Shown piece by piece: positions 13,357 through 23,504 of a stretch of DNA of 59,270 nt. A model generated the notes under the pieces. That model made no database searches. It saw only the letters and a list, made by a program, of their open reading frames with translations, and was not told where the DNA came from. Both the position numbers and the translations under genes were made by a program. The stretch is from Paulinella micropora (Eukaryota > Cercozoa > Imbricatea > Euglyphida), in the NCBI GenBank assembly GCA_009731375.1, contig BJOX01000210.1:290731-350000 (forward strand), read 5' to 3'. The stretch's first letter is position 1; each line of letters begins with the position of its first letter.

Positions 13357-14650
13357 AATATTATGACTCTGAAGCACCTCTAGTTTATACTTCGACTTTC
13401 TTCCGGTGTGAAAAGTGGCAAAGCTGACTTGTAGAACGATTTGAGGTGCCACTAGTTTATTTCAAGTTTTTCAGTATTTTTCCCGGAAAATCTATGGTGA
13501 AAAAGTCGATTTTTGATCAGCATGGCAGCCATTCTAATAGCTCTTAATAAAGAACTCTATAGCTGCATTAAGTCAACAGAAGAGTAGGTGAAATATATCA
13601 GTAAATAGCAGAGCGTTCACTTCGTTTATTTACAATATTAATATATAGATTTCTACTTGTTGCAGACTTTCGTTGCAATACAAGCAATATACGAACCCGA
13701 CTGAACGTAGATTGTGAGGGTACTAAGTTGAGTTGCGTAAAACTACTGCAAAGTACGTGAAGGCTGACTTCAAGTTGTTTGAAGTAATAAGTTGTATATG
13801 AGTGTTCGGAGATTGCTTTGGGAAAAATCTCCCCAGTCATGAATTAGTGCTCATTTTACCAGTCACGTCCTTGCTGTGATTGTCACGGGGAAAAGGACAA
13901 AAAGCATTAATCATAAATATTGGACTCGAAAAGGCCGCGAATTCATAGCTGAAATGTTAAGTTGATCGTTGCAGTGTAATCATTTCTGAACTCCGCGAAA
14001 TCGAAAACCAGTTAGTCTAAGAGAAGTCACGGCGAAACGTAATGACAGCGCAGAGGAGAATCTAACGGGGCGATCAAAAAGGAGTGAATCAGAGTCTCAA
14101 AGTCAACTGTAATGATTTAGCACCGGGTCGTTAAAATACTCAACTTCATCTAGATATAACGGTTGAGAAGAGTTGCGTACAGAATCATGTCATATGTTTT
14201 TTTGAGCATTCAAGTTAAGCGTTGGTAAAACGGGTGCACTTTTTACGTAATGAGTTTTTAACATTTTTTTGTTCTGTTTATTAGAAAGCTGGAATATTAA
14301 TGTTGAATTGTGGCTTAGAAGAACAATTTTTAAAGATTTGAATTTGAATTCGAATTCAAGTGTTAACTGTAAAATGATCTGGAAATGAAAAAAATATCAA
14401 GGGAAAAAAACTTAAACGGACAATGATGTGTTTTTTTTTTTTTTTTCTGCGCCCTAATATAGGTGTTGACGTTTTATTATTGAAAATCCTTTTTCAAAAA
14501 AGAAAAAACTCCCTTTTCACACCAGGGAGCCCCATTTTTGTAGTTTTCTGAGCTGAAATCACTAAAAAATATTCAGGCCGGGCCAGGTCAAGATGATTTT
14601 TGTCGCGTCCCTATTGATATTTTCAAGCTCCCTATCGTTAACGCTTTTTT
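13357..14650. other. Unassigned unique sequence
   Basis: Moderately AT-rich, with a poly-T run near 14430-14447. The longest open frame is 80 codons on the minus strand (13598-13840) with no recognisable motif. No gene supported. Confidence 0.55.
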
Positions 14651-14654
14651 CCAG

Positions 14655-16754
14655 CTCAAAGTGCTGTGCTCGATTTGCGTCATGCCAGGCAAGCGAAAGA
14701 GGAAGGGCAACAGAAGTCTAGCAACGTGTCCAAACAGCCAGCACGAGACTCTTCAAGGAAAGAGAACAAGCGGAAGTTTGAGAAGGCTGCTTACGTACAG
14801 GAGCAACGGAAACAGGATCCGCAGTATGGCAAGGGACGGGCACTGTAGTGGGTGCAGAGCTTGAAGAGGAGCAGACTTTGGGGCAGAATTTTGAGATTGA
14901 GTTTTGCATCATGACACCAAAAGGGGCTGGGGTGCAGTACATGACCAGAAAGGAGTATTGGGCGAGTGTGGAGAAGGATAAGATGAAGCCAATAGAAGTG
15001 CCAGATGCGCATGGGTGTGTGGGTAGAACAGGAGAGCCATACCTGCGAGAGATGTGGCAGTGGCAGGAGACAGATGATAGGTGTAGAATAGATAAGTATG
15101 TGACAGGGAAAGAGATAGTGCTAGTGTGTAGGGTGCCCAAGATCAGAAAGGAAGCCAAGATACACGAATGGGATAGTCGTGAGCGTGACAGAGATCCAGA
15201 ACACCAGTTGTTGTACGGCGAAGAATTTGCAGAGGATGGAAAGCAATCCGCACGTCGCATAGCGAACGAAGAAAAGTATTTGTTTCACAAGTCATCTTCG
15301 CTGGCAACAAAAAACACTGGATAGACAAACATATTCAGTTTTTGACAGACGATTATCACCGTTCCGCGAGAGCTCATTGTGAGATGAGCAGTACCGATAG
15401 TTGTTTTCCATACTCGAAGTGTCCATTATGTTTATTGAATTCAGAAGCCACTACCTCCGAGCCTGTCAGCGAGCGCAAGGCAGAGAGGCTCAGTTTGGAT
15501 AGTTTTTCGAAGCTTCAGAAAGGAGCGGAAGAAGCTGAGAAAGTGTGCGTCGCTAAGGTTGAAGGCGCAAAGAAGTGTATGCTACAACAATCAGAGTGAA
15601 GCAAGGAACCGACGATTGACGATGTAGAGAGTGCTGCAAGTACATGCGCTGACAAAACGTTCGTGGAATTAGCAACATCTTCGGGCATCGCCAACAGTGA
15701 CATCCCGGTAAGGGAAGCAGAAGAACTAGCGAGGGACGTTGCGGCGCACGACAAAGAAGCTCCACTCGGATCTGCTGCTCGTCCTGGACGATGGCCAGAT
15801 CTGCAAGGTGATGTTATCAGCGATCAGGTAACATGTAGCAGCAGCATTAAAATTGCTGTTGACGATTAACAGTGCATATGTATACATCATTGAATGATTT
15901 TTGTATGATTGTGGTGTACCATGCAGGTGTTTGATGGGTCGAATCCAGAATTACACTTGTTACTATAGAAAGCGTTTTCCACATTATTCCCTGGCAACGG
16001 TGATAGTGATTTCTACAGGACGAAGACATATGATTTATCATTGCAAAGTTATGCTGGGCACATGATGATGCTGGGGACGGTTGATGGCGAAGACAAGGAA
16101 ATGCATTTGCTACATCAAGAGCACGACCGCTTTGCGTTTTTTCTACATAATGTCTGGCAACGCAAGCTTATTCTCAGAGGGTCATCTTACTTTATCAAAC
16201 ACTTTCCGGGTGAATCTTCTCGATTGACGTAGAAGGAAATCAAAGACAAGGTGAAAGATCCCGAGAGAGTAACCGAACTATGTAAGAAGGTAGAAAGAAT
16301 TTGCACACCAGAGCATGACAGTCCGAAGGCGTGGTTTCAAACTAGACAGAATGTGTTATCCCTGATGATGAACGGTCCCGACGGGAGGCGAGGAGCTCCG
16401 CACGTGTTTTTTACTCTGTCTTGCCCTGACAATTGGTTGCCGGAGCTTCATGGTGACGGGAAGCATTTCAGTGGTATTCTTCCTCCGTTACGCCGCAGAG
16501 GAGATGCATCACCTGAGTTCCATGCACGAAGGATGGCAGCGATCAGGAACTGTGGCTTGGTTGGTGAGTTTTTCTGCAACAAGATGACACACTTTGTTGA
16601 TTCATTCTTTAGAAAGTACCTAAAAGCGTTGTGGAGTTTTTTGCGAGGAGAATTTCAGCAGAGGGGCGTCTCGCATGCATATGGTCACGGATGTGCAAGG
16701 CTTGGTGGTAACACACATGATTTTTTTGCGGAAGGAGAAAAGGTAGTAGAATAG
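14655..16754 (+). pseudogene. Decayed Helitron Rep/helicase-like gene
   Basis: Remnant of the Helitron replication initiator, which nicks and rejoins DNA during rolling-circle transposition. Pieces in order: a basic N-terminal segment ending EQRKQDPQYGKGRAL (14660-14850); a frame starting at 14848; a Cys-containing stretch with FPYSKCPLCLLNSE (15342-15599). Then comes the Helitron helicase-like domain (about 15965-16754), with AFSTLFPGNGDSDFY, FFLHNVWQRKLI, APHVFFTLSCPDNWLPEL and SFLRGEFQQRGVSHAYGHG. In the HUH motif the second His is Tyr (SHAY where family members have an H-x-H core), by one C-to-T change. A TAG interrupts the domain at about 16230, and several frames are used. No SF1 helicase half was found downstream. 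Inactive. Confidence 0.75.
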
Positions 16755-17006
16755 GGTGCCACTTCGGCACGCCCGTTCAAAACATACACCACCCCACCAC
16801 AGAGACACACCAGACCGGGCCGGACGGAACAAAAGGCAACGGATAGGAAAAAAGGAAATAGAAAGGAAATAGAAACAGCTGAAAAATCTTCGAACAATTA
16901 ATGACTGGAAAAAAATCTTCCACCAAACCTCGTGGTTCCAAAAACACGATTTTTGGTACCTTGGAACCACCCTCATTATACCCCAAACCAACAATATATA
17001 AAGTAT
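16755..17006. other. Junction between Helitron remnant and viral-like island
   Basis: Begins with a short perfect hairpin, GTGCC-acttc-GGCAC (16758-16772). After that comes AT-rich sequence without coding signal. Confidence 0.4.
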
Positions 17007-17490
17007 ATGTCTGATAACGATAATAACTATAATGATGAAATTGATATTGATAATAACCACGATATAGAAAATATTAGACCTGACAGTAATGATTGGGTAG
17101 AATATTATATGGACAAAAAAGAAGCGATAATAAGGAGAGATAAAGTGAGGGTTGGTGGGAGAGTTCAGGTGTTGATAGCTCAAATAAAGGAGTTGACCAA
17201 AAAAGAAAGAAGAGCTTGAAGAAAGAGAGACAGCAATAGATGAGAGACTGATAGAGATAGAAGAAAACAATTAGAGAAAGAAGAGGATGCACCAAACGAA
17301 GAGAAAGAGAAAGAGATAAGAAAAGAGAAGAAAGACAGAAGAGAGGTTGTTGGATAGATGGTTGCTTGCAAAAAAACAGCCACTAAGTGAGAGACAGGAG
17401 GAGTATGCGAGACAGATGATAGATAGAGGAAGTAGTTTTGAGGAAGTGATGAGTGAATATAATAAATATACAAATTGGGTTGAGGGGTAG
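17007..17490 (+). pseudogene. Frameshifted charged coiled-coil gene
   Basis: ATG at 17007 opens a 70-codon frame (MSDNDNNYNDEIDIDNNHD, later DSNDWVEYYMDKKEAIIRRD) ending at a TGA at 17217. Coding character continues in other frames: KEELEERETAIDERL (about 17205-17270), then SERQEEYARQMIDRGSSFEE up to a TAG near 17490. Asp/Asn-rich N-terminus, heptad-like Glu/Lys/Leu middle. I do not recognise the family. Its position beside the integrase suggests a gene of the same viral-like element. Confidence 0.5.
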
Positions 17491-17609
17491 ATAGCTGAAT
17501 TTTATGTAAAGTCCTGGGCACGACTTTAAACTACCCCTACACATACATAGTAATACGTAGTTGTCCTTCCTTTGTGTGTATGTGTTACGTTACAGTAGGT
17601 GTTCAAAAT

Positions 17610-17825
17610 ATGGCGGACGATGGTCTTGTAGTTGGACTTCGCAGTTTGGGGCTTGCTGGTCAGAAGAAGGGCGCAAAGAAGGGAGGAGCCAAAAAAGGAG
17701 CAAAGAAATCGTCGCAAAAAGTAGTTTGGCAAGGAGGTGTGTATGTGTCATTCAAAAATAATGATGCTCTGACCCCCTACAGCAGAAAACTGATTTCTCT
17801 AACTAAAAAAGTTGTCAAACTATGA
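17610..17825 (+). CDS. Small Lys/Gly/Ala-rich basic protein
   Basis: 71 codons from ATG (MADDGLVVGLRSLGLAGQ) to TGA, intact. Residues 19-36 repeat KKGAKKGGAKKGAKK, a highly basic tail-like segment. A more ordinary C-terminal part (VVWQGGVYVSFKNNDALTPY) follows. AATAAA lies just after the stop (about 17835). Such short basic proteins are common DNA-condensing components of virus-like elements, but the family is not recognised. It converges on the integrase on the other strand. Confidence 0.5.
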   Translation: MADDGLVVGLRSLGLAGQKKGAKKGGAKKGAKKSSQKVVWQGGVYVSFKNNDALTPYSRKLISLTKKVVKL

Positions 17826-17930
17826 TTAATGTTAATAAATGTCAATAACTTACAAGTCTAATATTTCTTTTTTCTTTTTAATACGTGCACTACTGCGGAC
17901 ATTCTCCAGTTTAAATTTTATCCAGTGACT

Positions 17931-18893
17931 TCAATAAGTGGCTGTCTTTTTTTCTTTATTCACTTCTTTGACTTTGTCGGCTAGTTGAGGTTTGACTTCA
18001 TCCGGTACCGGTTGTTTATCCATTTTTGATTTTAATAATTGTTTAGGACTGACTAAATCGTGATCACTTAAAATCAACTTGAATCCCTTCCGGCCTTTAA
18101 CTGTGAATACTTTCTTAGAGTATTGAACGTCGACGTCACCTTTACTAAAAACAGTTCTTTCTAGTTCTTTTCTCACGGTTGAATTTTTAGGAAATTTATT
18201 AATCAAGCCGTCTCTGTATATTTCTTGGTCATTCTTCTTTTTACCTTCATAAACTTCCATAGGTGAAGCAAGGCACCCAAGTAAAATCGTAATTCACTTC
18301 CCACATTAAATTCAAATCGTTCCTTATTGTTCTAATAAATCTGTCTACTATCCCCATAGTGCGGTGGTCACCGGTACCTACTTCATTCGTTAAATGCTGA
18401 ATTGCGTTCTCGTTAAAGTATTCAGCCACTTGTCCTTTAAATTCACTACCGTTATATACCTGATGTAATTCTTTTAGGTTTCTGCATTTTTTAAATCCCT
18501 CCAATACTTTGCCTGTTATTTTATTTTTGATCGGTTCAATCCAAACACGACGAGAATAAACATCGATCATCACTAAACCAAAACTGTAGTTTTTGTTTCC
18601 TTTCTTAGTAGCTATTTTAGACATATCCATTAAGTCAATGAACACTTGGCTTAATGGTTCTGGCTCAGGGGCTAGTATAGTGTTCCATTTTTAGGTGCTT
18701 TAGATTGGTGTATTTCAGAAGCCTCTTGAATTTTCTGTTTTTCAAGTTCTTCTTCATTTTGTGGAGATTTCACCTCTACTTATGTATCGCCTGTATGTTT
18801 ATAGTCCATCACCTCATATAATTTGTTCAATAATTCTTCAAACAGCGGGTCAGTGTATTTATATGTTTCACTACACATAAAAGCATTCATCAG
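17931..18893 (-). pseudogene. Retroviral-type (rve) integrase, Polinton/Maverick-like, inactivated
   Basis: Integrase that would insert the element's DNA. Core fragment 18247-18645: FIDLMDMSKIA holds the first catalytic Asp, KNYSFGLVMIDVYSRRVWIEP is the typical core strand, and the region ends GIVDRFIRTIRNDL. The C-terminal part lies in another frame (17931-18260), with RTVFSKGDVDVQYSKKVFTV and LILSDHDLVSPKQLL, as in Polinton integrases with a chromodomain-like tail. Upstream, an N-terminal remnant begins MNAFMCSETYKY near 18891 and is broken by a TAA. Two of three catalytic residues are changed: the TDNG-type motif reads VYNGSEF (Asp to Tyr, codon at 18454-18456) and the Glu of the VERF-type motif is Asp. 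A dead copy. Confidence 0.75.
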
Positions 18894-18904
18894 AAATTAC
18901 CCTT

Positions 18905-19003
18905 GTAATTACTTTTAATGTGGTTAGCTTCCCGGGAAACTGCCCACGTAGCCGGCTACGTCTGCAATTTGCCCGGGAAGCTAACCACATTAAGAGTACT
19001 TAC
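18905..19003. repeat. 99-bp near-perfect palindrome
   Basis: Arms 18905-18936 and 18972-19003 are inverted copies (core TTAATGTGGTTAGCTTCCCG) with very few mismatches. The centre contains a second palindrome, CGTAGCCGGCTACG (18947-18960), flanked by partly pairing GAAACTGC and GCAATTTGC. It lies upstream of the integrase remnant and downstream of the Cys-rich gene. It could form a cruciform or a bidirectional transcription terminator, or be a tiny foldback element. Confidence 0.85.
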
Positions 19004-19093
19004 CAGGTTTATTTCCGGTGAATGCTTTTATGTGCTACTTTCTCTAAATGTTTCATATTCAAGGTAGTTGATAAAGGCATCGTCGACAATTAG

Positions 19094-19597
19094 TCAAATT
19101 TCTGATAGACATAATGTACATCTCCTTGCCATATTATCGTGCAAGCAGTCTTTAACATTTTCTTTTCGTTTTCGGATATTAACCCTGCATAGTAGACATA
19201 AAGCATAAATTCGTCGTCCATCAGAAAAATATGAAATAGGCCGTTCGCGACGACAATATCCGCATTTCTTAGTAGAAGACGTCGCAGAGACTTTGCCTCC
19301 GCACCTCCACTGGTGTTGGTGAAGCTTTTTCAAAAGGTTCTAATATTTTATCACACCTAATGCTTTATCTTTATATCTTACTCTTTCTTCTTTTTCTAGT
19401 TCAAAACAATAATTAGAACAAAACTCATACATATAAAACCGATCAAAACTATCGTCAATTGCTGTAATCTGTCTGTTAGTTAAACGCAGAGTTAATCCAC
19501 ACACATAACAGCTATGGAAGTCATACTCACAACGATTGTATAAATAGTCCATGATACACAAACGGACATCTGATGGTAAATTTTTTATTTTATTCAT
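19094..19597 (-). pseudogene. Cys-rich protein with F-box-like start, interrupted by one TAG
   Basis: ATG at 19597. The N-terminus, MNKIKNLPSDVRLCIMDYLY, resembles an F-box (LP-x-D-x3-I-x2-YL). Zinc-ligand-like pairs follow: CYVCG, FCSNYC, KCGYC, LCLLC and RRCTLC. A TAG at 19340-19342 splits it, but the frame continues unbroken for 80 more codons (KKLHQHQWRCGGK) to 19094. Either the stop is a recent mutation in a gene of about 168 codons or it is read through. Small F-box-like and zinc-finger proteins occur in large DNA viruses and their relatives. Function not assigned. Confidence 0.5.
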
Positions 19598-19609
19598 CTA
19601 CATTAGACC

Positions 19610-19942
19610 TTAAGAAAATTTTAGATGTATCATTATTTTCTTTTTTTGGTTTATCTGGCTGTTGATTGCAAACATTAACATTGACGCCGGTGCTCTACCT
19701 CGCCCGCTCTTCACTGGTTTTTCTATTTCCTCCTCGCTTTCGCTTTCACTATCCTCGCTTTCTTCCAGTTCAGGCAGTTTCTTTTTTATCGCTTTCTTCG
19801 CCTTCTTCTGTTTAGTCTTAAGACGTAGGCCCGCAACCCGTCGGGCGAAAATATCAACAAAGTCTTGTTCGACTTCTTCTTCGCTTTCACTGCTTTCCTC
19901 AATAGCTTCGCAATCCCTACCATCTATCATAACCTTCACCAA
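19610..19942 (-). CDS. Acidic/basic low-complexity protein, viral-like island
   Basis: About 105 codons. The first plausible ATG gives MIDGRDCEAIEESSESEEE. Two acidic blocks (EESSESEEEVEQ and ESEDSESESEEEIE) surround a Lys-rich segment (TKQKKAKKAIKKK). The end is PASMLMFAINSQINQKKK. The reading frame is open but the composition is low in information. It is 12 bp upstream of the Cys-rich gene on the same strand, so they may be co-transcribed. No family recognised. Confidence 0.4.
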   Translation of the reverse strand: MVKVMIDGRDCEAIEESSESEEEVEQDFVDIFARRVAGLRLKTKQKKAKKAIKKKLPELEESEDSESESEEEIEKPVKSGRGRAPASMLMFAINSQINQKKKIMIHLKFS

Positions 19943-20052
19943 CCTTAGTCGTATGGTCCATCTTTTCGTCCTCAGTCATTTCTTTTACATTCTTATTCTC
20001 TTCCTCCGCGAGTAATTGCTTAGCCCTCTCAATCTTCCTCTGCCTCGCATAT

Positions 20053-20367
20053 ATTAGTCACTTGACTAACTGATCGTCGGAGTCGAAGGAAATTCCACGA
20101 CGGAGCGAAGAGGGAAGTCTTCTGGCGACCACGTGGCAATACGATTATGGGACTTTCTACTTTTTTCCTCCACTTGTTGGTTAGTTAGTTTCCTTCATCT
20201 TCTCTTCCCTTTCCCTCTTCACCATAGTTTTTTTGTTCTTTTTCAATGGGATTTCCTCTTCCCTCTTATTTATATTATTATTTCTCTTTACTTTTATGAT
20301 TTCTTTTACCGGTGTTATTATTACTATTATTGTTATTATTATCGTTATCATGATTATTATATTATAT

Positions 20368-20411
<44 letters not shown>

Positions 20412-20486
20412 CTCCACTGTTATTCTTATCCTTTCTATCATTATTATTATACTTATTATACCTATTATTACTATTATTATTACAAC

Positions 20487-20552
<66 letters not shown>

Positions 20553-20896
20553 CATTATTGTTAGTACTATTACTATTATTACATTATTATTTCATATCTT
20601 TTCTAGTATTTTCCAACTTCTTTTTTACAATTTTTTACGCTATTTACGTATTTTTTGCCGTCAATCAGTTACCGTAACGAGCAGGCCGGGCCGGATTTCT
20701 GTTCTGTGAAAATAGTGGCTGACTGCATACGATTGCCAATTTCCACGAAGCGACGTACCTCTGAAACCGCTTCTCGAAAGCGAGCACAGCGATTCTCACA
20801 AAAGGCATACGATTGTCTTTCAGCAAGAAAGGGAGCGAGGGTCGAACGATCGGTCCTTTGATCTTTCACGTTTTCTGTAAGCATTTATTGGTTATT
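20053..20896 (+). repeat. E1 upstream pseudo-LTR (blocks A and B)
   Basis: Block A (20053-20594) matches 27109-28219 once the SINEs there are removed. It starts CACTTGACTAACTGATCGTC, contains (TA)n and (ATT)n, and has a foldback at its start (ATCGTCGG...CCACGACGG). Block B (20595-20896) matches 42676-42977. A and B are contiguous here, so this copy is the uninterrupted version, that is, the empty site of E2. Confidence 0.85.
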
Positions 20897-20912
20897 AAAT
20901 AATGTGATAGGG

Positions 20913-20939
20913 GTCTGACCGCTGATCGGCGAACCAGAC
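20913..20939 (+). ncRNA. 5'-terminal two-tier hairpin of E1
   Basis: Within 20 bases of the inferred 5' end: GTCTG pairs with CAGAC, and inside it ACCG-ctgat-CGGC forms a second stem. E2 and E3 have hairpins of the same shape at the same place. Not a hammerhead: the CTGATGA and GAAA core is absent. Confidence 0.5.
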
Positions 20940-21015
20940 TCGGTAAATAGCTTCCTCTCTTTTCTATCTAGTCCTTGGATCTATTTATCGACTTGATTTG
21001 CCGTAGACTTGAAAC

Positions 21016-23432
21016 GATGGCAGAAAACAACAAACACCGCGAGCGAAGAAGTTCCCAACGCAGTCCGTCCCCTTCCTACAACAGGTAACCAACGATGGTC
21101 ACCCTCGAACTATGCATCTTCAAGTCTACTGTCTTGACCCTAAAGGACGAGTTGGCGGAAGACGCGACCAGTCTCGGAACGACCAGTCTCGGAGAGAAGG
21201 TGAACGACGCCCTACCAATCAACGTCAGTCCCAATCCCCAAACAACGACGTTACAATTCTCCACCACCAAGGAACTACAATTCTTCAAGGAGACAACAAC
21301 ATTCTCCAGGTAACCGTCCGGTTGACATCCCATGGAGGACCCCCTCGACGTTCGACATCGATCACCCCACCACACGCTACCCATGAAGCCAGAGGGAGAT
21401 GATACAATGTACGTAGCGATAACAGATGGGGAGAACAGGGCTCACCTTCGACGACGAGATCAGGAGACAAGTTCCAGTGGGATGGCCCCAATGAACTCGC
21501 CATGGTTGCCTCGACACATTACTATCGAATCCCGGTAAGCAAATGCACGTTCGTCAAGAGCAACTACATGACAGTCAAAGAGCGAGAACGCTACGAAACG
21601 TTCTACAGACAAGTCTCCAACAACTCCCCAGTTACTGCGTTAATCTCTGGTGGCCCTCATGAGCAAGTCATAAAACTCTTTCGTGAATGCCTCCGTGACA
21701 ACAATTACGATGAGTACAAAACGTTTGTTGACAAACTCTACCAAGAGAACATCAACCTTGTTTACAATATGGATCCCCCGGCATCCCATCTAGCAGCTGC
21801 TATATCTGGCGATCTATATTGGTCGACTCGCTCGTTCCTTATCGAAGTCTACAGGATGCAAAGAGAAGCTGCTTACCTGAAGACGCCTCTGCTGACCGGA
21901 GAGGATTTCTCTCAGTGTTGTTTTGCCTCTGCAGTCTCATCTCTACTGTACGATACCCTCGAAAACGCACTTGCGTCAACCTACATGCCTTCTCCGAATA
22001 TTCGCGATGACGTCAAGAAGGTATTCAAGCTAGCAATAAAATACCACCGACGTACATATGAAGCGAACAATGCGATCATCCCCAATTTTCGACAAATTCC
22101 CCAACGAGGCGGAGGTCCACCACGAGCACTGACAAACTCAAAGAGAAGCCACTCTCCCACACCAGCTATGTGATCTTCGTCTCCTTTGTTTGATCTTGAC
22201 AAAGAAGTACCCTCTGGTAAGAAAGAGAAGTCCGATACCCAACCCAAATCGAAGAAACGTACTCGGAGCCGTTCAACCACCCCGACCCTATCGAGCTTCA
22301 AGGATGCAAACGTCCACGTGGACGACCAGAAGAAAAAGAAAGCGAAGATGAGGACGACCTCACCCCCCAGGCAAAATCACACTCATCTTCAAGCTCATCC
22401 AACCCTTCGAGTTCTTTAGCATCGGCTAGCTCGTCACAGACATCAGACACCGAGTCCCAGCTCAACCCACTCCTGATCCAAGCCAGTCAACCTCCTCAGC
22501 TTGCAGATATTGCGTCAAAACCTGAGGTCGGAAACCCGGCCCAATATGGACCCAAATCGTCACTGTCGCTCCTCTCACTCGAACAAAAGGCTGAGATACA
22601 GCAAATGATTGAGAAAGCTGTTGCCATGGCCCAGAAAGCAGTTAAAGAAGTCGACTCTGTCTTTACTGCGGCGTCTGTCCCAAACACGAGCCAACCAACG
22701 ACCGCGAACCCTACAGGCCAAGCAACTTCAGCGTCACCCTTGACCACACTGTCGAACCCTCCCCTGCCTGTCTTACCCCCTTCAGTCCCAACAGCCCAAG
22801 TGGAGCCTCTAACTGTTCTCCCCCCACCACCAGCGTACAAGGTAGCACGTTCCATCCACTCTCTTCTTCAGCAACCGGCAATTCCCCGGTACGGTCACCT
22901 CGCACACGAGTGCGAGTGTTTCGGCCCCCGAAGCAAACCCCAGATGAAGAAGCAGAATCGGCAGCGAATGCTATCTATAACTTACTCGTCATGCAACATA
23001 CCAAACTCGATTTAAACGATATTATTTAATCTGACTGCCATCGATACCAACTAAATCTCAAGTCTCGTTTTCTTGTTTTGTCCTTGTTTGTCCCTTTGCC
23101 CCAGTGCCGTGACCACGAGGTCAGCACGACCCAACACCTCTTTCTCCTCTCCTACACCCGCAACAGGACCGAACGTTGGAGCAGGCAACGATGCCCCTCC
23201 CAAAGTTACTACCCGCTCCCACAGTTCCCCCCTCGCAGCCATCCAGCCTACCCCACCCAAGCAGACTCTGGTTGACTCCGACGAGGAAGAAAAGAAAGCA
23301 GAAGAACCACGCCAAGGGACGGACCAACTTCCACCTAACCCTCCCAACAATAAACCGACCCTCACTCCAGCGCAAACTCAAGTCCGTAGCCGTCGCCGAA
23401 CGAAGAAGGACAACCAATCTGAAACCGATTAG
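21016..23432 (+). pseudogene. E1 ORF1: partner protein of a Penelope-like element (interrupted)
   Basis: Starts at ATG 21016 (MAENNKHRERRSSQR). An Arg/Ser-rich head follows, then a conserved domain (about 21540-22110) shared with E2 and E3: TVKERERYETFYRQV, AAAISGDLYWSTRSFL, LLTGEDF, SAVSSLLYDTLE and AIIPNFRQIPQ. After the domain come an NLS-like PKSKKRTRSRS, a Ser-rich acidic stretch, a helical segment (SLEQKAEIQQMIEKAV) and a basic end (RSRRRTKKD). In-frame TGAs stand at 21400 and 22171, and the frame changes near 22350. Splice-like sites (CAG-GTAACC at about 21082; AAG-GTAGCA at about 22844; a pyrimidine run ending CCCCAG at 23102) suggest introns, which PLEs can retain. Function unknown; RNA binding or chaperone activity would be a guess. 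Confidence 0.6.
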
Positions 23433-23504
23433 GGAACAACGGCGGCGTGGCTCCATATCTCCGATGCGTCCAAAGCTTGTCATCATCTGCTACAAGTACT
23501 AACT

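Noticed and set aside
20057-20100. Hammerhead ribozyme in E1 block A or at the E1 5' end
   Set aside because: CTGAT occurs, but the CTGATGA and GAAA core is missing at both places.
20669-20884. Frames of about 70 codons on both strands in block B (also 42740-42967)
   Set aside because: Part of the E1 pseudo-LTR; the second copy has indels that change the frame, so there is no sign of coding constraint.
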